NCBI GenBank assembly: GCA_963793275.1
Contig: CAWBZL010000004.1
Coordinates: 558,001 to 622,000 of the forward strand
Reading direction: 5' to 3'
DNA length: 64,000 nt
Source of the DNA: Marinirhabdus sp963793275
GTDB lineage: Bacteria > Bacteroidota > Bacteroidia > Flavobacteriales > Flavobacteriaceae
Position 1 is the first letter of the stretch; every line of letters begins with the position of its first letter. The notes beneath the pieces are model-generated. The model did no database searches. It saw only the letters and a list, made by a program, of their open reading frames with translations, and had not been told where the DNA came from. Below, in pieces: positions 1-9,925 of the stretch. Made by a program: the position numbers and the translations under genes.

Positions 1-203
1 ACTCTGAAAAGATGTTTCAAAAGTATCTACTAAGTTCAAGTTCAACAAACATGTTGCAATTAAAATGCCAAAAGCAAGTCTGTTTTTATAAATGACGACT
101 TTTGGCGTGTCTTAAGGGTTAAAATTTCTTGACAGAAAAACAAAACTAAAGCCCAAACACCAACAATCTTGTTAAATGCAGGTTAAAAAAGCATAAATAT
201 TGA

Positions 204-1052
204 TTATTTCGCAATATCGTTGGTTTCAGCATACATGTGTACATCGCGTTGTGGAAATGGAATTACAATTCCTGCTGCCTCTAAACGAGCTTTTCCTTCT
301 TCCAGAATAAGAAAGCGGAGCGCCCAAAAATCTGAAATATGAGACCAATAGCGCACCGAAATATTTACAGAACTGTCTGCCAGAGCAACAACCACTATCT
401 GCGGCATTTTTCCTTCCAGTTGTTTTACGGTTTCCTGCTCATTTACCAGGTTCATTAAAATTTCCTTGGCGAGCTTTACATCACAACTATAGCTTATCCC
501 AAAGATGATGTTTTCCTTTCGGAGTTCTTCTTCGGTATAGTTTATAATATTTTCGTTACTTAATTTTCCATTGGGAAGAATAGCCAACTGGTTTCCAAAG
601 GTGTTCAACTTTGTGTTAAAAATTGAAATTTCTTTTACAGTACCTTCTATACCTTGTGCGGCGATAAAATCTCCCACTTTAAAAGGTTTCAGTAATAATA
701 TAAGCACACCGCCAGCAAAATTTGCTAAAGAACCCTGTAATGCAAGACCAATAGCCAATCCTGCAGCACCAATAATAGCCACAAGTGAAGCAGACTCAAC
801 ACCAAGTTGCGTTATTACTAAAACAAATAAGACTATTTTAAGTCCCCAGTTAATGAGGCTTTCAATAAATTTTTCCAGCGTAAGGTCATAATCTTTCTTG
901 GCAAAAAATTTATGCACTACGCGGTTTATGATTTTTATAACCCAAAGCCCAACGACCAGTAATAGCAATGCTAATGCAATACTGGGCAAATAGTCTATTA
1001 GCTTTTGTCCATATTTATCTAAAACAGATTGTAAATCTTTAAACTTGTCCAT
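204..1052 (-). CDS. MscS-family mechanosensitive ion channel
   Basis: Small-conductance mechanosensitive channel of the inner membrane, expected to release osmolytes when membrane tension rises. The 282-residue product has three predicted membrane helices (about 25-43, 69-85 and 90-121). The third is the Gly/Ala-rich pore helix of the family (GLAIGLALQGSLANFAGG). It is followed by the soluble beta domain, in which 'LKPFKVGDFI' is the usual MscS junction. The length matches the short, single-core MscS members (E. coli MscS is 286 residues). Its start lies 5 nt beyond the stop of the upstream DUF255 gene on the same strand, so the two are probably co-transcribed. Assignment to the family is firm; gating properties are not visible. 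Confidence 0.93.
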   Translation of the reverse strand: MDKFKDLQSVLDKYGQKLIDYLPSIALALLLLVVGLWVIKIINRVVHKFFAKKDYDLTLEKFIESLINWGLKIVLFVLVITQLGVESASLVAIIGAAGLAIGLALQGSLANFAGGVLILLLKPFKVGDFIAAQGIEGTVKEISIFNTKLNTFGNQLAILPNGKLSNENIINYTEEELRKENIIFGISYSCDVKLAKEILMNLVNEQETVKQLEGKMPQIVVVALADSSVNISVRYWSHISDFWALRFLILEEGKARLEAAGIVIPFPQRDVHMYAETNDIAK

Positions 1053-1057
1053 ATTTT

Positions 1058-3172
1058 TTATTCTGAAATTTTAAGGGTTTGTAAAGCTTTCTCTACCGAA
1101 TTAACCGGCAGACGGCACGCATTGTTTACGCACACGTAAATTAATGTTTCCTCTCCTGGCGATCTTCCCTCCAGTAAATAGCTGTTGCTTTCTTTTTCCG
1201 AAGCTGCTATCAAAACATTAGGAAGGTAGTGTTTATTCAATTCTTTTAATTTTTCCGAAGCGTTTTTTCCGGATACAACAATCTCGTAAAAGTTAAATTG
1301 GTGATTTTCCAGAAGGTCTAACCAATTTGGGAAAACACCAGGATACTTAGTTGCATCCGGCAAAACGTTTTTAAGCATTTGGTCACTTGCATTACGATAG
1401 TTGGGGGCATCAAAATAATGCGAAAGTTTAAAAAGGTTTTTAGCCATTATAGAATTGGAAGAAGAAATTACGTTATCACGGTATTCTATGGTTCGGGTAA
1501 CTAATTTTGTGTCTTTATTGGAAGTAAAATAAAACATTCCTTTTTCTTCATTGTAGAAGTGGGTGAAACTATAGTCTGCTAACTCCTTAGCTAACGTAAG
1601 CCATTGCGCGTCCATGGTTACTTCGTAAAGAGCGATATATGCTTCTATTATTGCTGCATAATCTTCTAAGTACCCATTAATAGAGCTCACTCCGTCTTTA
1701 TAACTATGAAACAAACCACCGTCCTTTTGTAGCTGTTTATTTTTTATAAAATAGGCATTTTTAATAGCGGCATCCAGATATTCTTTTTCTTGTAACGCCT
1801 TGTAAGCATCCACATATCCCTTAAGCATAAGTCCATTCCAGGAAGTGAGTATTTTGTCGTCCAATCTTGGTTTAGGACGTTTGTTTCGGTATTCTAATAA
1901 GGAAGTTCTCCAACCGGCTTTCTTTTTCTTCAGTTGGGGTACAGAAATATTATGGTTTGAAGCAATTATACTATCGGCATCAGTTCTTATAAGCACATAA
2001 CTATCTTCCCATTTTCCGAAGTCATTAATATTATAGTAGTTCGAGAAGATTTCAAAATCTGAACCTAGTTCTTTTTGTAATTCCTCTTTCGTATAAATAT
2101 AATAAGCACCCTCTTCAAGTGCTCCGGTTTCAGTCGTACTGTCTGCATCCAGAGAAGAGTAAAAAGTTCCCTCTGCCGATGTCATCTCTCTGGCAATGTA
2201 GTCAAGTGTTTCGGTAACAACGTCTTTGTATAATGGGTTTTTGGTAAACACATACGCTTTGCTGTATAAACTTACCAATTGGGCGTTATCGTAAAGCATT
2301 TTTTCAAAGTGTGGAACGTGCCATTTTTCGTCTACGCTATACCGGGCAAAACCGCCGCCAATGGCGTCATAGAGTCCGCCATAAGCCATTTTGTCCAGTG
2401 TATTGGTGACGTGATCGATAAGGGTCTTATCGTTGGTACGCACTCCTTTTCTGAGTAAATACTCCAGATTATTCGGCATCATAAACTTAGGAGCTCGTTT
2501 GTTGCCACCATATTGAGGGTCGAAGGCAAGTTTTAGACTATCAATCGCTGCAGAGGTATTAAAGTTCTTGATAACATCATTATCTGTATTGCGCTCAATT
2601 AAGTCCATGCTTTTAATGCCTTCCTCCAGCCTCGTGGCATACTCTATAAGCTTTTCAGGCTCAGTTTTGTAAATTTCCTGTATCTGTGAAATACTGGCAA
2701 TCCAATCTTCTTTCTTAAAATAAGTGCCCCCCCAAACGGGTCTGCCATCGGGCAGAGTGATAACATTTAAAGGCCAACCGGCGCTTCCGGTCATTAACTG
2801 TACTGCATTTATATATACCTGATCAATATCTGGCCGTTCTTCACGGTCTACCTTAATGCTAATAAAATTTTTATTCATTGCCGCAGCTACGGTAGAGTCT
2901 TCAAAACTTTCTTTTTCCATGACATGGCACCAGTGGCAAGCTGCGTAGCCTATACTTACAATAATTAGCTTATTTTCGTCTTTAGCTTTTTGTAGAACGC
3001 CCTTATTCCAGGGGTTCCAGTTTACGGGATTGTGCGCGTGTTGCAATAGGTAAGGACTGGTTTCCTTAGCTAAAGCATTCGTATATTCGTGGGTAATCAC
3101 AGATTCTTTTTTTGAAGAGTTGCAGGAGATAAAAGGGAGTAAAACCAAAAGTAAGTATGAATACTTAAACAT
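1058..3172 (-). CDS. DUF255 / thioredoxin-domain lipoprotein (YyaL/SSP411 family)
   Basis: Member of the YyaL/spermatogenesis-associated protein 20 family: an N-terminal thioredoxin-like domain (DUF255) followed by an alpha/alpha-barrel domain resembling glycosidases of the six-hairpin type. The thioredoxin-like site CHWC is at about residues 79-82. The N terminus is a lipoprotein signal with the lipobox Cys near residue 17 ('LLPFISC'), so the protein is probably anchored in the envelope, unlike cytoplasmic homologues. I chose the ATG at 3172. A longer reading would start at a TTG at 3193, inside the stem of the terminator at 3192-3228, and would add seven residues before the signal peptide. 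The biological substrate of the family is unknown. Confidence 0.88.
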   Translation of the reverse strand: MFKYSYLLLVLLPFISCNSSKKESVITHEYTNALAKETSPYLLQHAHNPVNWNPWNKGVLQKAKDENKLIIVSIGYAACHWCHVMEKESFEDSTVAAAMNKNFISIKVDREERPDIDQVYINAVQLMTGSAGWPLNVITLPDGRPVWGGTYFKKEDWIASISQIQEIYKTEPEKLIEYATRLEEGIKSMDLIERNTDNDVIKNFNTSAAIDSLKLAFDPQYGGNKRAPKFMMPNNLEYLLRKGVRTNDKTLIDHVTNTLDKMAYGGLYDAIGGGFARYSVDEKWHVPHFEKMLYDNAQLVSLYSKAYVFTKNPLYKDVVTETLDYIAREMTSAEGTFYSSLDADSTTETGALEEGAYYIYTKEELQKELGSDFEIFSNYYNINDFGKWEDSYVLIRTDADSIIASNHNISVPQLKKKKAGWRTSLLEYRNKRPKPRLDDKILTSWNGLMLKGYVDAYKALQEKEYLDAAIKNAYFIKNKQLQKDGGLFHSYKDGVSSINGYLEDYAAIIEAYIALYEVTMDAQWLTLAKELADYSFTHFYNEEKGMFYFTSNKDTKLVTRTIEYRDNVISSSNSIMAKNLFKLSHYFDAPNYRNASDQMLKNVLPDATKYPGVFPNWLDLLENHQFNFYEIVVSGKNASEKLKELNKHYLPNVLIAASEKESNSYLLEGRSPGEETLIYVCVNNACRLPVNSVEKALQTLKISE

Positions 3173-3191
3173 CTTATAAAATTTGAAACGC

Positions 3192-3228
3192 AAAAATACG
3201 CTTTTGAAAACTTCAAAAGCGTATTTTT
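3192..3228 (-). terminator. Rho-independent terminator of the dodecin gene
   Basis: A perfect 17-bp inverted repeat (left arm 3192-3208, right arm 3212-3228) with a 3-nt loop and A/T-rich ends, lying 14 nt beyond the dodecin stop on the minus strand. It separates dodecin from the downstream lipoprotein gene, although read-through into that gene is possible because no clear separate promoter was seen. Confidence 0.8.
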
Positions 3229-3241
3229 AAAAGGATTACTA

Positions 3242-3442
3242 TTACTGTACTTCAAAAGAAATTTTCACATTCACTCTAAATTCTGTAACACTGTCACCAT
3301 TTACGCTCACACTTTGTTCGTAAACATAAGCCGAACGTATATTGTTAACACTCTTTCCAGCGTGTTTCACGGCGTTTCTGATAGCATCTTCAAAACTTTC
3401 TGTGCTATTTGCCATTACTTCAATTACTTTTAATACTGCCAT
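3242..3442 (-). CDS. Dodecin family protein
   Basis: A 66-residue protein matching dodecin, a small beta-alpha-beta-beta protein that forms hollow dodecamers binding flavins (FMN, riboflavin or lumichrome) and sometimes CoA. The sequence shows the typical N-terminal 'VIEVMANSTESFEDAI' region followed by the 'A..AGKS..NIR..YV' helix and two C-terminal strands ending 'FRVNVKISFEV'. Length agrees with bacterial dodecins (65-75 residues). It is a single gene closed by the hairpin at 3192-3228. The likely role is flavin storage or protection from free-flavin photochemistry; this is taken from the family, not from context. Confidence 0.92.
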   Translation of the reverse strand: MAVLKVIEVMANSTESFEDAIRNAVKHAGKSVNNIRSAYVYEQSVSVNGDSVTEFRVNVKISFEVQ

Positions 3443-3556
3443 AATTTCTATTTTTTAAGTTAGAAATATAAGGTACAATAAAGCTTTATCGTTTTTCTGA
3501 AAAAAAAGTTAATACTTTCGCTAAAAAGGTTTTATGTGCTTTTGTTGGGCGTAATC

Positions 3557-4462
3557 CTACCCGTTAATAGCTTCAACAGCCATAACTTTTCCCTTAAGCA
3601 TTTCCTTTAGCATGGTTTCAATTCCATTTTTTAAAGTTACTGTAGAAGAAGGGCAACCGCTGCACGCACCTTGTAATACTACTTTTACAGTTTTGGTATC
3701 GCTATTGTAAGAGTCAAAAGCAATATTACCGCCGTCGCTAGCCACTGCAGGTTTAACGTATTCGTCCAGGATAGCAACTATTTCTTTGTCAAAATCGCTT
3801 AGTTCTTCTGAAGTTTCTGTTTTGGTTTCGGAGCTATTCTCAGGTTTTTGCTCAAGAATGGCATCGTTTAAAATAACCTTACCCTCGGCAATATAATTTG
3901 TGATAAACTCTCTAAGTTCCATGGTGATATCCTGCCATTCTACTACGTTAAATTTCATAATAGAAACATAGTTAGCGCTAATAAAAACCTCTTTTACAAA
4001 CGGAAACCCAAAAAGTGCAGTTGCCAGAGGCGCCTGAGTAGCATCATCAATATTTTTAAACTCGAAAGTACCGTCTGCAAGGGGTTTGTTGGCTACAAAT
4101 TTTACAACGGTAGGGTTTGGAGTGCTCTCGGCATATACAGTTACAGGTACTTTTTTAACCGAAATTGTATCGGTAATTACTTCTTTGCCACTATTTAAAT
4201 AGCTAACAATAGCCTCCGAAACTTCATCCTGAACAGTTTCCCAGCTCACGATGTTATATTTTTCAATTGCGATAAAATTTTGAGAAATATACACCGTTTT
4301 CACAAAAGGCAGGTGAAATAATTCCTGCGCCAAAGGGCTTGGTTTTGCTTCATCAATATTCTTAAATTCGTAGCTGTTATTCCTTGTTAGAAAGCTATTT
4401 GCAACAAATTTTACAATATTTTCGTTATTTGTGGGTTGTATAGAAATGTTAAATTGAGACAT
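3557..4462 (-). CDS. NifU/Nfu-type Fe-S scaffold with two tandem Nfu N-terminal domains
   Basis: Iron-sulfur cluster scaffold or carrier of the Nfu family, 301 residues from the ATG at 4462. It carries two copies of the Nfu N-terminal domain. The first covers roughly residues 1-90. The second covers roughly 105-195, and each contains 'NPT/NNENxVKFVAN' and 'FKNIDDA...PLA..LF..PFVK'. The C-terminal NifU domain has the CxxC cluster site in 'GACSGCPSS' near residues 265-270. The upstream TTG/ATG alternatives are rejected because a strong minus-strand promoter (4510-4480) sits directly before 4462. A second, minimal Nfu protein is encoded at 57803. The domain duplication resembles the split Nfu_N architectures of other Bacteroidota; its consequence is not known. 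Confidence 0.92.
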   Translation of the reverse strand: MSQFNISIQPTNNENIVKFVANSFLTRNNSYEFKNIDEAKPSPLAQELFHLPFVKTVYISQNFIAIEKYNIVSWETVQDEVSEAIVSYLNSGKEVITDTISVKKVPVTVYAESTPNPTVVKFVANKPLADGTFEFKNIDDATQAPLATALFGFPFVKEVFISANYVSIMKFNVVEWQDITMELREFITNYIAEGKVILNDAILEQKPENSSETKTETSEELSDFDKEIVAILDEYVKPAVASDGGNIAFDSYNSDTKTVKVVLQGACSGCPSSTVTLKNGIETMLKEMLKGKVMAVEAING

Positions 4463-4479
4463 TAACTGTATTTTTTTTG

Positions 4480-4510
4480 CAAAAATATGAAACAAAACCT
4501 TTGTATTCAA
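4480..4510 (-). promoter_or_regulatory. Promoter of the NifU-type gene (Bacteroidota consensus)
   Basis: On the minus strand a TTG at 4510-4508 is followed after exactly 20 nt by TATTTTTG (4487-4480), the -33/-7 pattern of the Bacteroidota primary sigma factor. The coding start at 4462 lies 17 nt further on, giving a short leader. This placement decides the start codon of the NifU-type gene. Confidence 0.7.
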
Positions 4511-4518
4511 TATATTTG
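4511..4518 (+). promoter_or_regulatory. -7 element for the giant T9SS cargo gene
   Basis: TATATTTG fits the TAnnTTTG -7 consensus and lies 19 nt before the ATG at 4538. No good -33 TTG is visible at the expected distance. The element overlaps the back of the divergent NifU promoter, so the two transcription units may interfere. Confidence 0.45.
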
Positions 4519-4537
4519 ACACTTAACAGGATTTTTT

Positions 4538-7500
4538 ATGAAAAGATTAATACTCCTCCCGCTTCTGTTGTTTTCTATTCTTGGTTGGTCTCAGATCACT
4601 GTAGACGAAACCTTAACTACACAACAGCTTATCGAAGATGTTTTAGTACAGAATTCTTGTGCAATTGTGTCCAATTTTCAGCAAAGTACCGGAACTAATT
4701 TTGGTGAAGGAAATGGAATTGGCGCTTTTGATCAAAATGGCTCTGCATTTCCTTTTGCTGAAGGGATTATTTTAAGTTCCGGATTTGTGGTAAACGCACC
4801 GGGTCCAAATAATACAACCCATAGTGATGGAACATTTGGCTGGCCCGGAGATGCTGATCTCGAGGCAAATACAACTGCTACAAATACTAATAATGCATCC
4901 TGGATTTCTTTTGATTTTGTTCCTTTTGATAACCAGATTAGTTTCGACTTTATTATGGCCTCGGAAGAATACAACCAGGGTTTTGAGTGTACGTTTTCTG
5001 ATGCATTTGCTTTTATTTTAACAGATCTGGTTACAGGAAATGTACAAAATTTAGCCGTGTTACCGGGAACAACAACTCCTATTGAAGTTACAAATATTAG
5101 GTATGCAGTTACTGGGTCCTGCGGTGCAATTAATGAAGAGTTTTTTGGACAATATAATTTTCAACCTATTGCAAATCCACTGGCCCCATCTGTTCCAGCT
5201 ATAAATGCTCCTATAGATTTTAACGGGCAGACGGTACCACTTACGGCTATGGGCCCTGTGATTTCAGGAAATAATTACAATATTAAATTAGTAGTGGCAG
5301 ATCAGGGTGATTCTGCTTTTGATATTTCAGTATACCTTGAAGCAGGTTCATTTAGCCTTGGGATTGATCTAGGAAACGATTTAACCATAAGCGCTGGAAA
5401 TGCACCGTGTGAAGGAGAAGATTTAACCATTGGAATTCCTGACGATCCAGCAGATAGCTATCGTTGGTTTAGATTAAATCCTGTTACAATGACTTTTGTG
5501 CTTATACCGGGAGAAACTGATAGTATGATTACTATAAATACAAGTGGTACATACCAATTAGAAGTAACAAAACCTTCTGGCTGTAGTGCAACCGATGAAG
5601 TAGTTGTGGAATTTGCTCCTCAACCCGTTGCTGCAGAACCAGATTTATTAGCTATTTGTGATGAGTTGCCCAATGATGGCTTTGGTATCTTTGATTTAAC
5701 GTTACGGGATGCCCAGATACAAAACGGGCAGACGATGGCAACAGTTACCTACTACGAAACGTTTAATGATGCTCAAAATAATATAGATCCAATTCTAACC
5801 CCAACTATGTATCCTAATATGGTACAAGGGTTTGATACTGTTTGGGCAAGACTTCAGGAAGCTAGTTTCGATTGTATTGATATCGTTTCTTTAGACCTTC
5901 AGGTAAACGACAGTCCACCTGTTACGGATCCTGTTAGTGATTTAATAGTTTGTGATAACGATCAGGACGGATTAGAGGAGTTTGATCTTACGAGCAAGGA
6001 GGATGAGATTGCTAATACGTTGGTTAACTTAACCTTTACGTATCACAACAGTTTGGCAGATGCCAATAATGGCACCCCTTTTATAGCCAATCCTACGACG
6101 TATGTGAGTGGTGGAGAGACTATTTGGGTTCGCGCAGAGAATGTAGCCGGCTGTTTTACGGTAGTTACTGTTAATTTGGTTGTAGATCTGGTACCTGTTT
6201 ATGTTGAGGTACCTGAATTCAGCCAGTGTGATAATAATGGTGATGGGATAGAGCTTTTCAATCTTAACAGTCAGAATGCGACGATCGTTGATGGCGATCT
6301 GGATTTAAGTGTTACATATCACGCTACCGAGCAGGATGCAATCGATGCTACGGGTCTTTTAACGATCCCCTACAGCAGTGCCGGTGAGATAATTTGGGTA
6401 CGTGTAGAAAGTAATAGCCGTGGTTGTTATGCAGTGTTCGATATGGAACTTATTGTTGTAGAGCGTCCGGAGATATTTGAGCCGGATCCTTTGCGTTACT
6501 GTGATGATGACAATGATGGTTTTGGGATATTTACCCTTACCGATGCGGATGATCAGGTGGTAGACGGGAATCCTGCGGGGAATTTAGTGGTGACCTACCA
6601 CGAATCTTTTGTAGAGGCTCAGAATAATATTAATGATTTAGCCAGTCCTTATAATAATATAGACCCCTTTAGTCAGATTATCTATGTTCGTTTGACCGAT
6701 ATTGCTACGGGTTGTTATAATATTACCACTTTGGAGCTTATCGTTGAAGATACCCCTCAGATATCAGATCCTGATCCATTGGAGGAATGTGACGAGGATG
6801 GTAATGGTGTTGTTATCTTTAACCTTACCGATGCAGAGCCACAGATGCTGGCAGGATTAACGGGAGGTCCTTATGTAGTGAATTATTTTGAGGATCCTGC
6901 ACTTACTATTCCAATTACGAATTCGACAGCCTATCCAAATATAAGTAACCCACAGACTATTTATATTACCGTGGGAGACACCAATAATGATGGTAGATGT
7001 CTGGCAGAGACCACACTTTTACTTATTGTTAATTTACCACCGGATCTTAACGAACCGGCACCGTATACGTTGTGCGATGTAAATAATCCGGGTGACGAGA
7101 TAGAGGAGTTTGATCTTACCATCAGAACGGCAGAGATCACAGGAGGCGATCCTACTATATTAGTGACCTATTATACGAGTTTTGCAGATGCAGAAGCAGG
7201 CACTAATCCTATCATAGACCCTACGGCTCATTTAAATCAGGATGCCATGGGTAATGCTATCAATCCTCAGGATATTTTTATTCGTGGCGAGACAGCAGAA
7301 GGCGGTTGTGAGGAAGTTGGAGCGCCTAATGGGTTGGTGTTGGAGCTACGGGTAACAAACATTCCGTTAGTTGAAGATCCTACTCCATTAGAAGTATGTG
7401 ATGTAGACAATGACGGTTTTGCGGAATTTACCCTTACCGACAAAGATGCAGAGATTGCCAATGGTGACCCGAGTATAGTTGTTAGCTATTACGAAACCTT

Positions 7501-9925
7501 CCTGGATGCAGAAATGGGAATGTTTGCCCTTACAAGTCCGTACCAGAATATAGTTGCAGATATGCAGACGGTATATGCGCGTGCTACTTTTGGTATGGGT
7601 CCCAACGATAACGGATGTTTTAAGGTAGTAGAATTAGACCTGATCGCATTGCCTACACCGCAGTTACCATTAACGATCTCACCAATTATAGTTTGTGAAG
7701 AAGGAGGTACAGCAGTGTTTAATCTTAGAGATCGTGAAGCAGAGATACTAAACGGTTTAGATCCGTTGTTTTTCACAGTGAGTTACTACGTGCTAGAGGC
7801 AAATGCGCAGCAAGGCATTAGTCCTATAGCAACACCAACAACGTATACCAACATTGCGAACCCACAAACTATTTATGCACGAGTAGCGGGCAATAATAGT
7901 GGCAATTTATGTGCTTCTGTTGTTAGTTTTGTTATTGAAGTCCGTGATCCTCCGCTAGCTGCTCAGCCCGTACCATTTACCAAGTGTGACGATTTAGGGG
8001 AGCCCAACGATGGTTTTACAGAATTTGATCTTACCGAGAAAGACGATGAAATTGCAGGTCCACCAATGCCGGGGCTTAATGTAAGTTATTATGTTACCCA
8101 GGAAGATGCAGAAGATGGTATCAATCCTATAGACCCTGCCATAGCGTATACCAATATCATGAACCCACAAACCATTTATGTGCGTGTGGATAATCAGGGT
8201 ACAGATTGTAACGCACTTACTACCCTGAACCTTAGAGTAGTTCCTAATCCGGAGCCTGTGGTACCAGATGCGCTTGTAGTATGTGATCAGGATCCTAATG
8301 ACGGGATGGCAACTTTTAATCTTACCGATAGTGCTCCACAAATACTCAACGGAGCTAACTGGGATTTAGCATATTATTTAAGCTATGAAGATGCTGTTGA
8401 CCAGATGAATGAAATAACGAACACTATGGCATATCCAAATATTTCTAACCCACAGATCGTATATGTTCGTGCTACCAACGATATGAGTGTGGATATGTGT
8501 TTTGAGATTGTTGAGTTAGAGCTTCGGGTAGATCCATTACCGGATGCCAGTGCCGATGTGACGCCATTTGTTATATGCCAGGCACCCAATACCGGGCAGA
8601 CATTTTTTGATCTTACCACAAAAGAAGGAGAGATTTTAGGAACTCAGGATCCGGCGTTGTTTGAGGTGACGTTTTATGAAAATCAGGATGATGCTGATAA
8701 TCAGTTTGATCCTATCCCTAATCCTACAAACTATCCAAATACATCAAACCCACAGGATATTTTTGTAGGGATACAGAATATAGACACAGGTTGTTATATA
8801 GCGATACAGGTTTTTGAGATCGAGGTTATAGATGGTGCTATTGCTAATAATCCTGCGGAGCCTTATGCAATTTGTGACAATACAGATCCTAATGACGGTT
8901 TTGCAGACTTTACCTTAGAAGATCCGGATCCGGCCTCTCAGGCACAACAATTACGTAATGAGATTCTGGCGGGTAACGACCCGGCGGGTGATTTTACATT
9001 AACCTTTCACGAGAGTCTGGAGAATGCAGAAACAGGAGTCAATCCTTTAGGAGTACTATACACTAACATTGTCAACCCGCAGGTTATTTATGCCCGGGTA
9101 GAGAACGATGCGATGGATAACGATTGTTTTGCGATTGCAGAAGTAATTTTAAAAGTAGAACAATTACCAATTCTTACTCTTGAAGAAGAATACAGGTTAT
9201 GTGTGGACGCAGATGGCTTGCCTATCGAGGCAGAGTCTGGCGGTCCATCCCCACCAGTATTAGACACAGGACTATCTCCGGATGATTATACTTTTTCGTG
9301 GGAGCTGAATGATACAACTATTATTGGCGAAGTAGGTCCTTCTATACTGGCAGTACAGGAAGGTGTGTATATGGTTACCGTGACCGAGCGTGTTACCGGA
9401 TGTATGCAAACCTATACTACGACAGTTATTTTAAGTTCACCACCCACAACCTTTGATGTAAATGTTGTAAACGGAGCCTTTGCGGGAGAACATATTATAG
9501 AAGCCAGTGCTATGGGACTTGGTGAATACGAGTTCCAGTTAGACGATGGGCCATTCCAGGCGGAAGGTTTATTTAACAATGTCTCTCCTGGCAACCATAC
9601 CGTAACCATACAGGATGTAAACGGTTGTGGAAGCGTAGTTGTAGAGGTTGGAATAGTAGACTATCCAAGATTTGTAACCCCTAATCAGGACGGCTGGAAC
9701 GATACCTGGAATATCATTGGTATTGCAAATGCAGACCCTACGGCAAAAATTTATATATTTGACCGCCACGGGAAACTGCTCAAGCAAATTAGCCCCCTTG
9801 GAGAAGGATGGGATGGTACCTTTAACGGGAACCCAATGCCATCGAGTGATTACTGGTTCAGAGTGGACTACAAAGAAGACGAAACCCTAAAAGAATTTAG
9901 AGGGCACTTTACCCTAAAACGATAA
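4538..9925 (+). CDS. Giant repetitive T9SS cargo: choice-of-anchor L domain, 12 Cys-Asp repeats, type B sorting domain
   Basis: A 1795-residue secreted surface protein. The N terminus is a Sec signal peptide (about 1-19, ending 'GWSQ'). It is followed by a choice-of-anchor L domain (about 30-275) with the characteristic 'FDFVPF...ISFDFIMASEEYNQ' region, then an Ig-like stretch to about 365. From about 370 to 1550 there are 12 tandem units of 85-100 residues. Each begins with 'xxxCDxxxDGxxxFxLT' and most end near 'NPQTIYVRV'. Another Ig-like segment follows, and the last 90 residues are a gliding-motility-type C-terminal domain (T9SS type B: 'VTPNQDGWNDTW...IYIFDRHGKLL'). The next gene, a PorP/SprF-like protein, overlaps its stop, which is the usual partner arrangement for type B cargo. 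Adhesion or gliding is plausible; ligand unknown. Confidence 0.9.
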   Translation: MKRLILLPLLLFSILGWSQITVDETLTTQQLIEDVLVQNSCAIVSNFQQSTGTNFGEGNGIGAFDQNGSAFPFAEGIILSSGFVVNAPGPNNTTHSDGTFGWPGDADLEANTTATNTNNASWISFDFVPFDNQISFDFIMASEEYNQGFECTFSDAFAFILTDLVTGNVQNLAVLPGTTTPIEVTNIRYAVTGSCGAINEEFFGQYNFQPIANPLAPSVPAINAPIDFNGQTVPLTAMGPVISGNNYNIKLVVADQGDSAFDISVYLEAGSFSLGIDLGNDLTISAGNAPCEGEDLTIGIPDDPADSYRWFRLNPVTMTFVLIPGETDSMITINTSGTYQLEVTKPSGCSATDEVVVEFAPQPVAAEPDLLAICDELPNDGFGIFDLTLRDAQIQNGQTMATVTYYETFNDAQNNIDPILTPTMYPNMVQGFDTVWARLQEASFDCIDIVSLDLQVNDSPPVTDPVSDLIVCDNDQDGLEEFDLTSKEDEIANTLVNLTFTYHNSLADANNGTPFIANPTTYVSGGETIWVRAENVAGCFTVVTVNLVVDLVPVYVEVPEFSQCDNNGDGIELFNLNSQNATIVDGDLDLSVTYHATEQDAIDATGLLTIPYSSAGEIIWVRVESNSRGCYAVFDMELIVVERPEIFEPDPLRYCDDDNDGFGIFTLTDADDQVVDGNPAGNLVVTYHESFVEAQNNINDLASPYNNIDPFSQIIYVRLTDIATGCYNITTLELIVEDTPQISDPDPLEECDEDGNGVVIFNLTDAEPQMLAGLTGGPYVVNYFEDPALTIPITNSTAYPNISNPQTIYITVGDTNNDGRCLAETTLLLIVNLPPDLNEPAPYTLCDVNNPGDEIEEFDLTIRTAEITGGDPTILVTYYTSFADAEAGTNPIIDPTAHLNQDAMGNAINPQDIFIRGETAEGGCEEVGAPNGLVLELRVTNIPLVEDPTPLEVCDVDNDGFAEFTLTDKDAEIANGDPSIVVSYYETFLDAEMGMFALTSPYQNIVADMQTVYARATFGMGPNDNGCFKVVELDLIALPTPQLPLTISPIIVCEEGGTAVFNLRDREAEILNGLDPLFFTVSYYVLEANAQQGISPIATPTTYTNIANPQTIYARVAGNNSGNLCASVVSFVIEVRDPPLAAQPVPFTKCDDLGEPNDGFTEFDLTEKDDEIAGPPMPGLNVSYYVTQEDAEDGINPIDPAIAYTNIMNPQTIYVRVDNQGTDCNALTTLNLRVVPNPEPVVPDALVVCDQDPNDGMATFNLTDSAPQILNGANWDLAYYLSYEDAVDQMNEITNTMAYPNISNPQIVYVRATNDMSVDMCFEIVELELRVDPLPDASADVTPFVICQAPNTGQTFFDLTTKEGEILGTQDPALFEVTFYENQDDADNQFDPIPNPTNYPNTSNPQDIFVGIQNIDTGCYIAIQVFEIEVIDGAIANNPAEPYAICDNTDPNDGFADFTLEDPDPASQAQQLRNEILAGNDPAGDFTLTFHESLENAETGVNPLGVLYTNIVNPQVIYARVENDAMDNDCFAIAEVILKVEQLPILTLEEEYRLCVDADGLPIEAESGGPSPPVLDTGLSPDDYTFSWELNDTTIIGEVGPSILAVQEGVYMVTVTERVTGCMQTYTTTVILSSPPTTFDVNVVNGAFAGEHIIEASAMGLGEYEFQLDDGPFQAEGLFNNVSPGNHTVTIQDVNGCGSVVVEVGIVDYPRFVTPNQDGWNDTWNIIGIANADPTAKIYIFDRHGKLLKQISPLGEGWDGTFNGNPMPSSDYWFRVDYKEDETLKEFRGHFTLKR
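5640..9180 (+). repeat. In-gene tandem repeat array, 12 degenerate units of about 260-300 bp
   Basis: Twelve units share the start pattern Cys-Asp, an Asp/Asn-rich turn with Asp-Gly, then Phe-x-Leu-Thr, and a Tyr-rich middle ('YYxxxxDAexg.NPI') ending in 'NPQTIYVRV'. Variation is considerable: unit 8 has lost the Asp-rich turn, and unit 11 has 'CQAPNTGQ'. The array is therefore an old, diverged expansion and not a recent slippage product. Asp-rich turns suggest calcium binding, which is inference. Confidence 0.8.

Noticed and set aside
1..203. Gene at the left edge
   Set aside because: No frame with motifs or plausible length; appears intergenic.
5640..9180. CRISPR-like or recent tandem DNA repeats
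   Set aside because: The repeats are protein-level, 260-300 bp, in frame and strongly diverged; no short conserved repeat with unique spacers exists.
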